In this document: positions 10,783 to 22,130 of the stretch, one piece after another | Layout: each line of letters opens with the position of its first letter | Numbering within the stretch: the stretch's first letter is position 1 | Assembly: GCA_038025085.1 (NCBI GenBank) | Contig: CM076141.1 | Coordinates: 17,052,001-17,116,000, forward strand | DNA: 64,000 bases | Source: Tetragonia tetragonoides | Taxonomy: Eukaryota > Streptophyta > Magnoliopsida > Caryophyllales > Aizoaceae | Direction: 5' to 3' | The notes under the pieces: generated by a model | The model's database searches: none | Seen by the model: the letters and a program-made list of their open reading frames with translations, nothing else | What the model was told of the DNA's origin: nothing | Program-made: the position numbers and the translations under genes

Positions 10783-13700
10783 TCAAGAATATATTTGAGA
10801 AAAATATGTGGCCAAAATTATGATTTCGCCACCTCGGACTTGGACCTCTTTCCTGTGAATAGATTTAGCAAAACTCTGTACATTAGCATCTAGCATTTTA
10901 TTGGATCTGGTCTCTAAAGTCACAAACACTAGCCTCATTACTCATTACTGGGGCAATATTTCTGGGATTAATACCTAGTATTAAGCTCATATATAGCACG
11001 CACATGTAGCAATCATCTAATCTATTAAGAACTTGTCCTTAACCTTCCATCAAAAAAAAAAAGAAAAACAGAGACTTAGCCGTAAAAGAAGTTGCTCCTT
11101 CTGACCTAAAGTAATCTTCCATCTTCTCATGCCACCATATTAGTATCACAAGCTAGTTCAGCAGACATTTGCTTCACCTTTTCACACAGAATTATTGAGT
11201 TCATGTTGAGAAATGAGAATTATACATACCATGGTGGATGGATACGAACAAAGTTTGCTTCTTCTAAGTCAACATCACCACAAACCCTAGAGTTAAAGAT
11301 GATAGTCCATATCTTCCCAAAATTTTCCTGTCGAGGATTCTCCAGTGAACTCTGCAGAGAGTGAAAAAGAACATGTCACTCAATAGCTCTATCTGATGAT
11401 AAAATGCATAAAGCAGATATCCAAAAGCTGCCTAGGTCTACTAGCGATTAAAGCCCATATAGAAAGCGGGCCGGAAACAGTAAACAACGAATGTAGGAGG
11501 GAGAAAGGAGGATTAACGGAATGAATGAAAGCATAGATGTCACATTCGGCCCCACAACTACTCTCTACAGTCTGCTGATGTGGGAATTGGAGCAAATATC
11601 ATTATAGAGATAGACATAGAGTTAGCGGGAAGGCAGCAAGGACCAAGGCCAATAGATATAACCTCTTCATTCTCAAGTAAAGAGCAATGACAAACAGTCA
11701 GTTTTGCATCAAAGGATCTTGATAATATCTTCACATCAATGCACCTTGCTCCACCTGAATGTTATAAGAAAAGTAAAATGAGCCAAGTTTTCCAGGCACA
11801 GGATCACGTTCACAAAATGTGGCATATTTACTCCGAATTTTATTCACATTACAAGGTGAGGCAATCATTGTCAAAGACAAGGGGGCCAATTTCCCCTTGC
11901 TTGTCATGGCTATGGAGTACCCATTCAAGTGTCTTGTTGATCTGCAAAGAACCCAAACTTCAACTTTCATCTACAGAAATTTTTTGGCATTAGTTGATTC
12001 TACTTTTGAAGATCGTTTGTGATTGTATAGTACAGATGATCTGATGCCGGTCCAATAATTGCGTGAAACTTTCATGAAGGTCTCTATGTCATCTGGTTAG
12101 TGGTTAGACACTATGGATGCTAATTTGAGAAAAATTTCAATTTATTGGTAATTTTAAAATCAGAAAGAAAAAATTTGCAAGCTGTGCTTTATATTGAAGA
12201 TACTTGGCCATTAAGGCCTTGTTTACTTGCTTGCAATCAAATGTAATGCAATGCAATCATTTTGTAGAGTAAATGTGGGTTGAAAAGTGAAGGAGTGGGA
12301 GGAGAGGGATGGGAAACGTGGGGTTGATTGCATCATTCAAATGTAGAATGTAATCACAATTGCTCAACTTTTCCCAAGTAATGTTGATTACCAACATCAC
12401 TTTTCCCATCTCCTTCCTCTCCCTCCTTCATTTTCCACCTCACATCTACCCTATAAAATGATTGCATTGCAAGCATTTGATTGCAAGCAAGTAAACACCA
12501 CCTAAGTATTTTTGTGTGGCTCACTGGCTCTGTCATCTAGGAAACTCCCATAAGCTGGTAGGTTGAAGTTATATTAAACCTATTGTTCAGTTACAAAGAT
12601 ACAGGTTTATATTGCCAAATAAAATTGAGCAGGAAGGTGTTTCTTAAGGAACCCTCGATAGCTAGGGAAAGGTGAGCCTACCCAATCAGCACGAGAATTA
12701 GATGTATTTGACATGTTCGTCTGAAACAAGGCAGCTATCATAAAAATCCTATGGTCCTTAGCGTGTGTTTGACTGTTTGGCCAAGCTTGTGAGTAGCTTC
12801 TACTTTTTCCCCTATTTTCACTCAAAATCCACCCCCTCCACCACCTCCTCCTCATCCCCATCTTCAACTTCTAAAAAGCTAAAACATCCTCTAGGACCCC
12901 CTAGGAGGCCCAAAAGTAGGGTCTGTTCGGCAATAATTAGCTGTAGCGGTAGTCTTAGCTGTTTTACTAATGCTTAGCTGTTGAACTAGCTATTAGCTGT
13001 CATGAGCGGTACGTAACTGTTAGCTATTTTCTTGGTTGAGTGTTCGGTAAGGTTAGCGGTTTGGTTAGCGGTTTGATATAAAATGACATAAAAAGACATA
13101 TTATTATTATTTTGTATTAAAAATAAAGGGATAGAATTGGGATTAAATGTCTAAATAATTCCAACAGCTAGCCTTTGGAGATGAAAGGCTAATTTTATTA
13201 GCTTTTGCAAAACACTACTCTAACCACTAACAACTACTAGTAAAAGGTACTTACCGAACACAACAAATTAGGATAGGTAGGTGTTTGACTAGTTCAAACC
13301 ACTGACAGGTACCCAAAAGCTGGTTGTCGAACACACCCGTAGAAGCCTCAAATTGGAGCTTCAACTTTTTGGCCTCCTAAGGGGTGCTTTGAGCTTCTTA
13401 GAAGCTGAAAATGGAGGTGAGGAGGAGGTGGAGGGATGGTTTGTGAGGAAAAATAGAGCCTTAGTTACAAAGAAAGACAAGGTATGGGTGAAGTAGGTAA
13501 ACACCTACCATAATCCATAGGAAAGGCAGAATGGTGTGGTGAATTGATCCTTCAAATGTCATGCATGTTGAGTAGTTATTTAAGACCAACCAATGGACTA
13601 ATAGTTTACAGGGAACCTGCTCAACAGTCCTGAAACATGCAAGACACTAAAATGAATTCACCTATTCTCTGCTTAGAGGAGATTTCCTAAAGTATCATAG

Positions 13701-16700
13701 AGAAAGCTACATGCTCTAGCCAGGCTCGAATGTAGGCTTTTTTACAATGGTTAGCTTCACAAGATAGATTTAACACAATTGATGGATTGAAGCACGGAGG
13801 GATTCATGGTGAATATCTGTATGATGTGTCAGTTACATAAAGAGAAAACCATGACCTCTATATTTAAAAGTTCTTATACTCTTCTTAAAGTCAATCTCTT
13901 TTTTTATGGCAGGGTACACACTACACAGAGACCTGCACGTGAATGGTATAAGGAGAAACAATTTGATATGACATCTCACAGGGAGGAAGTCCTAAAGGTG
14001 TGCTTTATAGAGTAGGTGCTGCAAGTGCTGTGTATAAAATCTGGCAAGATAGGAACATACTATGATCTACGAAAATGGTGAAAATTATAAATAATTTTTC
14101 AGTTTCAGTCCTGCAGTAAGCTGTCCAGGGTTGAGCAACTGCTCCAGAGCATGGACTTTAAGTCTATAACCCTCGCTGATCAATGCATATTATTGAGGCT
14201 GTAAAATGTGTTCTGTTCTTTTGGTTATTGTCTATCTCTTGAGCATATAATATGGGCTAGGACATGTACCCTTCCGGCCTTCCTAGAAGTTGTCAAGACC
14301 ATTGCCTCTGATGATATCATAAAGAGTTGGCTAAACAGTAAGCTAGTATATGGACTATATTTCTTTAAATGAATTTTGTTTGAACTACCCACCCCCCACA
14401 GAGAGAGAGAGAGAGAGAAATGTAAATTAGAGGAATCCTTCCACCTTTTGGACAATCTTCAGCCTGAAGCTTCTTCAAGAACTCTGTGTCTTGTTCCTTT
14501 TGCCATTGCATTACTTGCTGCAGCCTTCCAAACAGTCCAGCGCTGCCAATAGCAAAATGCACACCATTATTCAGGACACGGTTCTAGTATGAAATTCTAC
14601 TGCAGATAGTAACAAGAATCATTGCTGCCATCACTCACCTTGATTGTTTCGAAACCACAAAAGGTCTCACGTCATCCACAGAAGCAGAACCAAAAGCTTC
14701 CTGAAATTTGTCTGTCATTGTTTTTCTTCTGGGTTCTACAATAGCAACTTCTGTATTTTCAACTTTCTCCTGAACAAGGAACAAGCAACTCAACTAAATG
14801 CAGAAGGTTACCTCATTTTTTTTTTTAGATAACATGGGTGTCCAAGCTTTGCTTGACTAATCCCATGGGCCCTGAAGTTAACGACCAGGAAAACCTCCAG
14901 TGGCCCTGAGGGGACTCGAACCTGGGACCTCTGGAATACTTCTCAGAGATCTTACCAGCTGAGCTACCCCCTCGGGGTTGCAGAAAAAAATCTCATTAAT
15001 TTGAGCAAGAGATATTTTAAATTTTAACTACGCACCTCATTATCCATTGATGATCCACTATTCATAATCTCACAAGGGTCTTCATCACTTGTTAAAGCCT
15101 TCCCTGATGATGAAACACTTCTGATAACAGCACGCAGTACAGCCCTTCCTTTCCTTCTACCGTCCTGTAGCACGTTGTTAATTAGACTTGGACATGGGTG
15201 TACAAATGCGAAAACAAATCATCAATTAAAAAATAGGAACCATTTTGGACTTCGAATGGAGATTCCTGTTCTTTCCACGGAGGTCATCCAAGAGCTCAAC
15301 CATGGAATATTTAGAGTGATCATGTTGTATAACTGCTTTTATTGGTAATGCATGGCTCGACTCTGACATCATCTCACCATCAGACCATCCTAGAATTCCA
15401 GACGCAGATTTGTCCATGTGCCTATATTCGAGGGCTTCAGGCTCATCCAGTAACTCATCATCAGTGGCCGGGTCGGGGCCCTCATCTTTATGGTCAGAAG
15501 GCCAGAAATCACCTTTCCTATGTGGCTGAACATGAGCTGATTGTCTGTTCTTGGTTGACCATCTGCCACCTGCAACAGTTGCCACATAACAAATCATTGC
15601 GATCCCACCACAACATTATGAGTCCAATACCATTCTCCATGGAATTTCTTCAACTTGAATGATAACCAAACTGAAGGCTTTCTCAAGTATATATACAAAG
15701 TTTGCATCTTGTGATACTCATAAGCAGAATGTATCTAAGTGTCAGATTTGTTTCCTTAATAATATTTCCAAAGGATGTACATGCATCAGGATTTGAGATC
15801 ATAAACTAAAACTGCAAGTCCAATTTCCAAAAGTGTTGCTAGATGACCCACGAAAAAAAGGAATACTCCAAGTAGATACTTTCTCATTGATGGATCAATT
15901 TGTATATCTTCACAACCTTTTCTCAAAGCCAAATGGTAGGAAGAAAGCTTTGGGTGTTCAAACAAACCAATGCATGCAAAATTGCAAACAGAATACATAG
16001 ATTTGAATTGGAGTCACTCAGTCGTGGGCGATTTAATTAAGAAGTGACTATTCAGTACTAAGTCCCAGAAAATTACTTGTAGCAGGGAGTTTACCTTTCG
16101 TATACAAAGGATGGTATGTAGAGCATCTGGCATTTTCACCCAAACGAACTTGTCTTCTGGTATCTTTATCAACTGCGGACCCTGTGGATAGCTCAAATAG
16201 CTTTCCTTTTCCTCTGGTGTAAAGATCCAGTGTCTCAGATACAGTAACCCCAGCTCTGACAGAGTTGGAGAGCATCTTGCTTTCCTTCTACCAGAAATTG
16301 AAGTGAAACATGTAAGACTCGTAATGTCATTACGACAACAATTGCAGACATATGTCATGGTAAAATCAGCAGAAGCATCAATATATCATCACATTTTCAG
16401 CAAATGCAACTATTGAGAGGGAAATGGTGTACCTCATCACCAGAAATCCGCTCATGTATTTCAGAAGTAAAGCTATCTCTTTTCGAATAAAGTGAGTTTC
16501 CCCCAATCTTATTTGTGCAAACAAGATGGCTCTTGTCTTGAAAATCGGGTATTTCAACCTCGTCTTCCGAAGAGAAACCTACATCCTTCTGACAGAAGTA
16601 ATTTCTGTTATATACAGCTCAACTAGTATTCTTCATATATAAGTATAATTGCCAATAGAATACTGGATAATTAGGTTTTCTTTCTGCACAACTTATGCAC

Positions 16701-19700
16701 ACATCTATCTGCTCAAATATCCACACATCGAAGTATGAAACTGCTGGTTCATTTCTCAGCCTTCCATCACAGCATTCATCACTCATCAGCATAATGACCG
16801 CAAACACTACATAATGGCAGCCTATTCATTAAGCCTCCAAGTCACTGCAGGAAGTCCTGTACTCTTGATGGAAAATACAGACAAATATCGTACGTGGTTG
16901 TTTCCCCTTCTGATTTACCTGATGGACACCTGTATGAGAGACACTTCTATAATTGCCATTTAGCGACTGACAAAAAGAAAACAACCATGACAATGAAAAG
17001 TGTGAATGACTACAGCAAAAAAACAATGCATGGGTATTCTCAATCGGTATCCTCCCAAGCATATAGTAGATGGAGTCATTGTTGAGACTTGAGTGTTAAC
17101 AAATTCTTTTTATGTATTATTTATTACTTTTAGATAATGTGGGTGTGCGGCCTTTGACCGAATGATACCACGGTCCCTAAAGTTAACGGCCAGGAAGTGC
17201 TGCCCATCAGTGTTACCAAGCTATCCTTACTAGAAGACTATGTATTACTTTTCAGGTAAGGAAAGAGGGCCTGGTAGCACAGTAGACAAGATGGCGCACG
17301 CTAGTAATTGCAATGGTGTATATCGAGGGGACCAAATCCTAAAAGTCAACTACTGGCACCAAACAATGGGAGCTCTACCCACTAAAAACTCATCACTCTC
17401 ATAAACAGACTCAAAAATCATAATGAGACATACTAATCAGGATAGCTCTAGTCAATTCACAACTGCCACAGGAGCATTAACACAACCATAACTCATGAAT
17501 GTTTAATGAATAGTTGGTCCAGTTGTAACAACTATTTAAGGAATTTCAATTCTGAAAGCTTTTTTTGTTTGAAACAAGTTGTAGTATCATGTGTAGCAAT
17601 CTCTAGCACCAATTCCTGCATCATATATAAGTTAACAATCATAGGCTGGACAAAACCTACCAACTTATGGATCACGAGCTAAAAAAGGTGACAATGAAGA
17701 AAGATAACCAGATAGTGAAGGATAAACTTTCAGAATACCTTTGAGCAACTCAAGCTGTAATACAACTCCCAGGCCTTCCTGAAAAACAGAATACATAATC
17801 CGTTGAGAAACAGTAATAAGCAATGACGATCTAGCTTAACTCTCACTCTAACTTTGCTAAATATATACATCATTGAGATCAATGGTTCTTCCATGTATGT
17901 GAAGGCTGAAATCAAGACTAATAGCATGGAAGGAAGTGTCTTATCACTTTGCTCTTGCTACATCTTTCTGATTTACATATTGCATAAGGCGTTATCTTAC
18001 GAGTATTATTCAAGTTTCATTGCTCCATTTAACAACGGAGGTGCAGCACAATCAACTAGAGACCACAAACCCATTATCACAGCTGACTACTAGTCCGAGC
18101 AAATGATGCTTCTCTTCCTACACAGTCCAAATAGGCATCCTTACTACCAATAAGCTGAAAAAGCTAGTAGAAGAGTTAGCGGGAGGGGGGAGTTTTCAGT
18201 GGGTAGAGCTCCCATTAGTTGGTGGCTTGGTGCTAGTAGTTTACTTGTAGGATTTAGCCCCCTCCGCATACTACTCAGCATCATTGAAGGAAATTGTTAT
18301 ATTATTTGAAGATACTTCTAGCGTAATTTTGTTGCTAGTTTGCACAAGTAATTTGCAGCTCATGCAAAACTGTCACCCTCATAATCTCACTGACAGCAAT
18401 CGCCTTAAAACTTGGTTATATGAAGATACTTCTAGCGTAATTTTGTTGCTAGTTTGCTTAAGACTGCACAAGTTATATATAGATTCACATTTTCTATTAG
18501 ATTTGTAGTTCTGTTAGGTGTACGTTTTAGGAAGCATTATTTCTTCTCTGCCAAGTCCTATAGGCTTTTAAAATGTTGTTAACCTCTATATTAGATTCTG
18601 CCTCCCTCTAAGTGATCTCCTGGTCTGTCCTCCCTCATCAAATTTCCCCCTTGCTGTCGCCTTCTCTTTCCTCAGCTTTCTCAACTCCCTTCTCATTTCT
18701 CATTCTCCCTCTAATTATTCTAATTCCTTTTCGGAATGCCCGTCGCTCCTAAGGAGGAAGATAACTCCATGCAAAATTTTGTGAAACTCATTTGTTGCAT
18801 ATTGACCACGCTAACGGATTTGATACCAAACAGAATCACATATCCAAACAACCATTATTTCGCACCAAAGGTGAATTAACCTCAGCTAAGTATTTTCTAT
18901 TTAGATAACCCAACTAATCCCATGGGCCCTGAAGTTAACGACGACGAACAGTCTAACACCTCCAATGGCCCTGAAACCTCAGCAAAATGTTAAATACCTT
19001 TCTTCCAAACATGTCAAGCAGTCAAGGCAAGCACATTCACAGTACCAAAATAAAGAGCCCTCTCTCTACGCCCTTACAAATTCTTAATTTACTATTTTCG
19101 TCCCATCCAAATATCATTGTCTATGTATTTCTACTAAGAGCATGTTTGGGAGTTGGAGAATGGAGGGGAAGGGAGGGGAATGAGGGAGAAATAAAAAGTT
19201 CTCCTTGTTTGTTAGATTTTTTAAAGAGGGGAATGAAGGGGAACAGTTCTCCTCCATTCCCCTCCATTAACTCAATTTTTGTCCCCCAAAATTGGGGAAG
19301 AATGGAGGGGAAGGGGAATTTTTAAGTGACAATAGTCGGTTCCCCTCCATTCCCCTCCATTCCCCTTACTTAAACTCCCAAACAAGGTGAATTATTTCAC
19401 CTTCATTCTCCTCCCTTCCCTTCCCCCTCATTACCTTCCCTTCCCTTCCCACCCAAAACTCCCAAACAAGCTCTAAGTTTGACCCTACTACACATTATCA
19501 ATGTTGTCACAATTAATGTAAGCTAATATAATTAAACACATTCCAATTTTTCATTGCTCAAATGAAATTAACAACTTTGAAAACCTGAATTCTCAGAAAC
19601 TTTTATACACCAGCTGAATTATTACCCATAAATCAACAACTAATTGTACAAGTTACAAACTAACAATAGCAGTTCATATTTCTCTCACCTTCTTACGTTC

Positions 19701-20044
19701 CGACGTTCCAGCTAAGGAAACGAAATTCTCAGGCCAAGCAACATCTTGTTCTTCATCCTCATCATCTATTAAAAGTAAAAACCCCGAAAATTAATCAGAA
19801 TACTTTTGAAAATTAAGTCCGCACGCAAAAATGTCGAAATTTATGCTGATTTACCAGAAATACTCTGATCAGAATCTTCATTTCCCTATCAAAAATTAAA
19901 ATATAAAGGAAGTTATATGAAGTGAAGTTCGAAGTAAAATTCACATTTTCAATTCAATTTCAGGAATTTGAAGAAGAAACGACAGGAAATTGTGGAAAAA
20001 GTGACGGTGGATTAATTTACCGGAAGTGATTTATCTCGCCACAT
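10783..20044 (-). CDS. SPIDR-like (DUF4502-type) DNA-repair scaffold protein
   Basis: Thirteen exons assembled by hand on the minus strand, all with GT-AG borders: 20,021-20,044; 19,855-19,885; 19,689-19,765; 17,739-17,774; 16,433-16,588; 16,095-16,287; 15,241-15,569; 15,036-15,164; 14,639-14,769; 14,445-14,542; 11,663-11,754; 11,230-11,351; 10,783-10,852. They total 1,488 nt, 495 codons plus stop, without a frame break. The N-terminal part is acidic and Ser-rich (MWRDKSLP..., DDEDEEQD). The middle has basic DGRRKGRAV and an amphipathic SAGLFGRLQQVMQW segment. The end has IDVKILSRSFDAKLTVCHC, FVRIHPPWKEVQV and ILATYFSQI. These C-terminal motifs match, as I know the family, the VRI-PPW and ILNTYF region of SPIDR, which promotes RAD51-dependent homologous recombination in animals. 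The plant role is inferred. Exon 4 uses the acceptor 4 nt inside a CAG/GAAG pair to keep frame. Family assignment is moderate; gene structure is strong. Confidence 0.78.
12215..12502. mobile_element. Tourist/PIF-Harbinger-type MITE in intron 10
   Basis: A 288-bp element bounded by TAA duplications (12,212-12,214 and 12,503-12,505). Its inverted ends share GTTTACTTGCTTGCAATC within longer termini starting GGCCTT on the left and, in reverse complement, GGTGGT on the right. TAA target duplication plus GGCC-like ends fit PIF/Harbinger MITEs. It lies in the 2.7-kb intron 10 of the SPIDR-like gene, just outside the duplicated segment. Confidence 0.8.
12780..13455. mobile_element. Foldback MITE interrupted by a nested insertion
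   Basis: The left arm (12,780-12,918) and right arm (13,339-13,455) are inverted copies of each other: CCACCTCCTCCTC against GAGGAGGAGGTGG, TAAAAAGCT against a matching AGCTTCTTAGAA side, and AGGAGGCC against GGCCTCCT. The uninterrupted version is at about 40,585-40,850 in copy B. Confidence 0.7.
12919..13338. mobile_element. Nested MITE with GTA duplication, copy A only
   Basis: Ends GGGTCTGTTCGGCAA and, in reverse complement, GGGTGTGTTCGACAA are bounded by GTA at 12,916-12,918 and 13,339-13,341. Copy B reads straight through at about 40,730 with a single GTA, which gives a clean empty site. The 420-bp interior repeats TTAGCTGT/AGCGGT motifs. It inserted after the segmental duplication. Confidence 0.8.
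14225..14307 (-). other. Possible alternative terminal exon of the SPIDR-like gene
   Basis: On the minus strand an acceptor ATCATCAG precedes 83 nt that fit the phase of exon 10 and end in TAA, adding 27 residues (EAMVLTTSRKAGRVHVLAHI and seven more). The same frame is open in copy B (41,607-41,689). If used, it yields a protein lacking the C-terminal SPIDR-like motifs. It may be coincidence; transcript data are needed. Confidence 0.3.
14818..14979 (-). mobile_element. tRNA-derived SINE in intron 8
   Basis: On the minus strand the right end starts with a tRNA-like head holding a perfect A box (TAGCTCAGCTGG) and B box (GGTTCGAGTCC); the left end is an A-run. An 18-bp duplication starting GCAGAAGGTTACCTCATT flanks it (14,800-14,817; the right copy at 14,980-14,997 is mutated). 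The copy B homologue at 42,201 still has both duplications intact, so the insertion predates the segmental duplication. It is not a functional tRNA gene. Confidence 0.88.
17128..17220 (-). mobile_element. Truncated SINE (3' half) in intron 4
   Basis: Shares the TTTAGATAA...GGGTGT, CCTAAAGTTAACGGCCAGGAA landmarks with the 3' body of the SINE at 14,818 but lacks the tRNA-like head. The copy B counterpart is at about 44,527-44,612. Confidence 0.6.
17254..17405 (+). mobile_element. SINE-like repeat, plus orientation
   Basis: Starts GGGCCTGGTAGCACAGTAG, an A-box-like tRNA head, with GGACCAAATCC as a weak B box. Its right part (CTACTGGCACCAA...GGGAGCTCTACCCACT) recurs inverted at 18,178-18,270, so two copies face each other in one intron. 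Homologue in copy B at about 44,655-44,825. Confidence 0.5.
18178..18270 (-). mobile_element. SINE-like repeat, inverted partial copy
   Basis: The reverse complement of this piece matches 17,320-17,400 (AGTGGGTAGAGCTCCCATT, GGTGCTAGTAGTT, GGATTTAG-CCCCTC). Homologue in copy B at about 45,608-45,705. Confidence 0.5.
18284..18480. repeat. 113-bp tandem duplication in intron 3
   Basis: GAAGATACTTCTAGCGTAAT plus the next 15 nt occurs at about 18,309 and 18,422. Copy B (45,740-45,880) retains one clear copy and one decayed copy. Confidence 0.6.
18895..18972 (-). mobile_element. Truncated SINE in intron 3
   Basis: The TTTAGATAAC...CCCATGGGCCCTGAAGTTAACGA block matches the SINE family of 14,818. 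The head is missing. The fuller counterpart in copy B is at 46,278-46,385. Confidence 0.6.
19138..19473. mobile_element. Tourist-type MITE with TAA duplication, copy A only
   Basis: Near-perfect inverted ends GAGCATGTTTGGGAGTT / (reverse complement) GAGCTTGTTTGGGAGTT, flanked by TAA at 19,135-19,137 and 19,474-19,476. The interior is GGAGGGGAA-rich and folds back. Copy B has the empty site at about 46,515 (CTACTAAGG). It lies in intron 3 of the SPIDR-like gene. Confidence 0.85.
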
Positions 20045-20220
20045 TTGAGGCTTTGCTTCTCGCCGGTGGATGGTGGCTTGCTGTCGCTGGTTACTAGTTG
20101 TGTTGTCGCCGTTGATTGTGCAGTTATAATTGGAAAGTCTACCAGTGGGTAAATTTGGTTTTCGTTTTGTTACTATAACTGTAACTCTGTAAGTGCCCTT
20201 TTCCCTCGCTCGCCAGCGGC
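20045..20220 (-). promoter_or_regulatory. 5' flank / leader of the SPIDR-like gene
   Basis: The DNA directly upstream of the ATG stays open in the start-codon frame for 86 codons, reaching into the LINE tail beyond. No clear TATA box stands out. In copy B the same region (47,088-47,170) is shorter and diverged. Confidence 0.35.
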
Positions 20221-20236
20221 CACACTGACCAGTCTT

Positions 20237-20600
20237 TTTTTTTTTTTTTTTTGATTGAGAGGGGTATAGGAAATTTTCATTAATAGAAAAGTCATACGGC
20301 ATCTACAATCAAAATAACCCCAGAATATACTAAATTAACAGTAACAAAATAATTTTTACTAACAAGACAATCAACAATGACTACTCGGTGCGACTCCTAA
20401 CATGCATAGTAACCATGTGTTTCCTTTGATGTATCTTCATCTTTGACGGAAGTGGAGATCTTCACCGCGAGCAATGCAATCACTTGCCTACAAAACTCTG
20501 TTTCATCGATTGTATGTATATCCGGTTCCCAAATTCATATTGAATCTATAAAATAGAAATCGCACTATAAACGAAAAGAGAATTTTTGGTTTTTTCATTT
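20237..20600 (-). mobile_element. 5'-truncated LINE/retroposon tail with 16-bp duplication
   Basis: CACACTGACCAGTCTT at 20,221-20,236 is repeated exactly at 20,601-20,616. Between them, on the minus strand, is a 3' tail ending in a poly-A run next to the left duplication. A target duplication over 10 bp plus poly-A is the LINE signature. Copy B lacks the insert (about 47,170-47,215). It sits about 180 bp upstream of the SPIDR-like start codon. Confidence 0.85.
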
Positions 20601-20823
20601 CACACTGACCAGTCTTCAGGTGGCATTCGAGTCGGATCATTTCGGTTTCGGATTTGAATATTTTCGCCCCGGATTATATTGGCTTTATATTGATATTGGA
20701 TTACGGGTTAACTCCGGGATCGGGTTAGTTTGGATTCATTTTAGCTCGGTTTTTGGCCTTGTTTGGCAGGCAGCTTTTTCAGATCATATAAAATCAAAAA
20801 TAATATACTCAATTTTAAGTAAA

Positions 20824-20860
20824 AACTAGTTTTATCTCTGTGCTCCGCATGGACTTGGGA
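20824..20860 (-). mobile_element. Degraded Helitron-like 3' end
   Basis: On the minus strand a decayed stem-loop (TCCATGC, loop GGA, GCACAGA) is followed by ATAAAACTAG and T. It resembles the terminus at 1,340 but has mismatches in the stem. No 5' end was found. Confidence 0.35.
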
Positions 20861-21298
20861 TTATCTCTCGAAAATGAAAATAACTTTCTAAGTGATACCT
20901 CATGTTTGTTTTATACTGCACAGCTAATTCTACATTTGATTATTTTAATATTTTTGGCATGAAATGTCTCTTTAAATCGTTCTACGTCAAAATTAGAATG
21001 AATGTAAAAAAGATTGATTTATAAACATATTTTTAGCCTACATCAAAATTCTAAAAAGAAAAAAAAAGATAAAGATTAATAAACCTTTCTTCGAGTATAC
21101 TAAAACTTTATTTTCTCAATTTATTATTAGTCCAATTTAATTTAATCCAATTCAGATTAGTTAAGTAGATCATGTAGCAACGTACCACTTAAATAAATTT
21201 TATTTATTCTATAAAATATTAAAGGTCAAGTTAAATACATATGACATCAAATAGTTAAGGCCGGTATTGTTAGAAATGTCATTTATTGTTATTTAACC

Positions 21299-22130
21299 AA
21301 GTTGTACACATGTGGCATCTACATGTAATCTTCACACGAACATTTACTCTTAAGTGTCATCCTACATATCATTATCGCCAGGAAATGATCCAACTGTTGT
21401 TAGACATATATCTCATTTTGAAGATTTTTTCAAATCCAATCCATTGAAGCAAAATTTATAATTTTTTGACTTACGTAACTAAAGTTTTTTTTTATTTTGT
21501 AATATAAAAAAAAACTAATAAATATGTAATAAAGCCAACTAATGATAAGGCATTAATGAGTGACACTTTGATGGTGAGTTCTTAGGCTATGTGGCAAGCT
21601 TTGCTTATGTGGCGCTTAGGGGTCATCATCACACGAATTTACACCTCCTACGTGGCGTCCTATGTGTCATGCCCACACGAATTGGACTCACTTTATACGT
21701 ATACCGATGTGGCGCCTATATGTCATCTTCACACGAATATATCCCTCTCATGTGACGTCTCACATGTCATCCTCCCACGAAAAGAACCCAACTTTATAAG
21801 ACATCGTACATATGCATCTCATTTTGAAGTATTTTCCGAACCTGATCCAATGGAGGAGAAATTATAATTTTTAAAGTTGCGTAACAAAAGTTATTTTATT
21901 TTATAATCTAAACAATATGATAATAAATATAATCGGTTGTATTTATGAAGTCAAAAAATAATGATTATTAATTAATGCTTGACACACTTGGATGGAGGCT
22001 TAGGTGGCGGCATACGTGTCATCACCACACGAACTTGGCACTTACGTGGCATCTTAGGTGTCATGCCTACACGATTTTAGGCGCTTGCGTGACATCCTAC
22101 GTGTCATGGCCACACTCAATTTTGGGTGTC
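21299..22130. repeat. Imperfect tandem array of ACGTGGC / ACGTGTCAT units
   Basis: About nine or ten units of roughly 43-55 bp follow the pattern RTGTGGC...TRYGTGTCAT...CACACGAA (near 21,307, 21,350, 21,607, 21,650, 21,706, 21,749, 22,000, 22,044, 22,087). They are organised in a larger tandem duplication of about 400 bp: 21,420-21,530 and 21,820-21,930 share TCTCATTTTGAAG and CCAAT-GAAG landmarks. ACGTGGC and ACGTGTC match G-box/ABRE cores bound by plant bZIP factors. The array is absent from copy B. Confidence 0.7.

Noticed and set aside
12354..12536. 60-codon minus-strand frame
   Set aside because: Falls within the Tourist MITE in intron 10 and is not continuous with any exon.
14818..14979. 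tRNA gene on the minus strand (A box and B box present)
   Set aside because: It has an A-run tail, a non-tRNA body and target-site duplications, and lacks a full acceptor stem, so it is a SINE head and not a tRNA.
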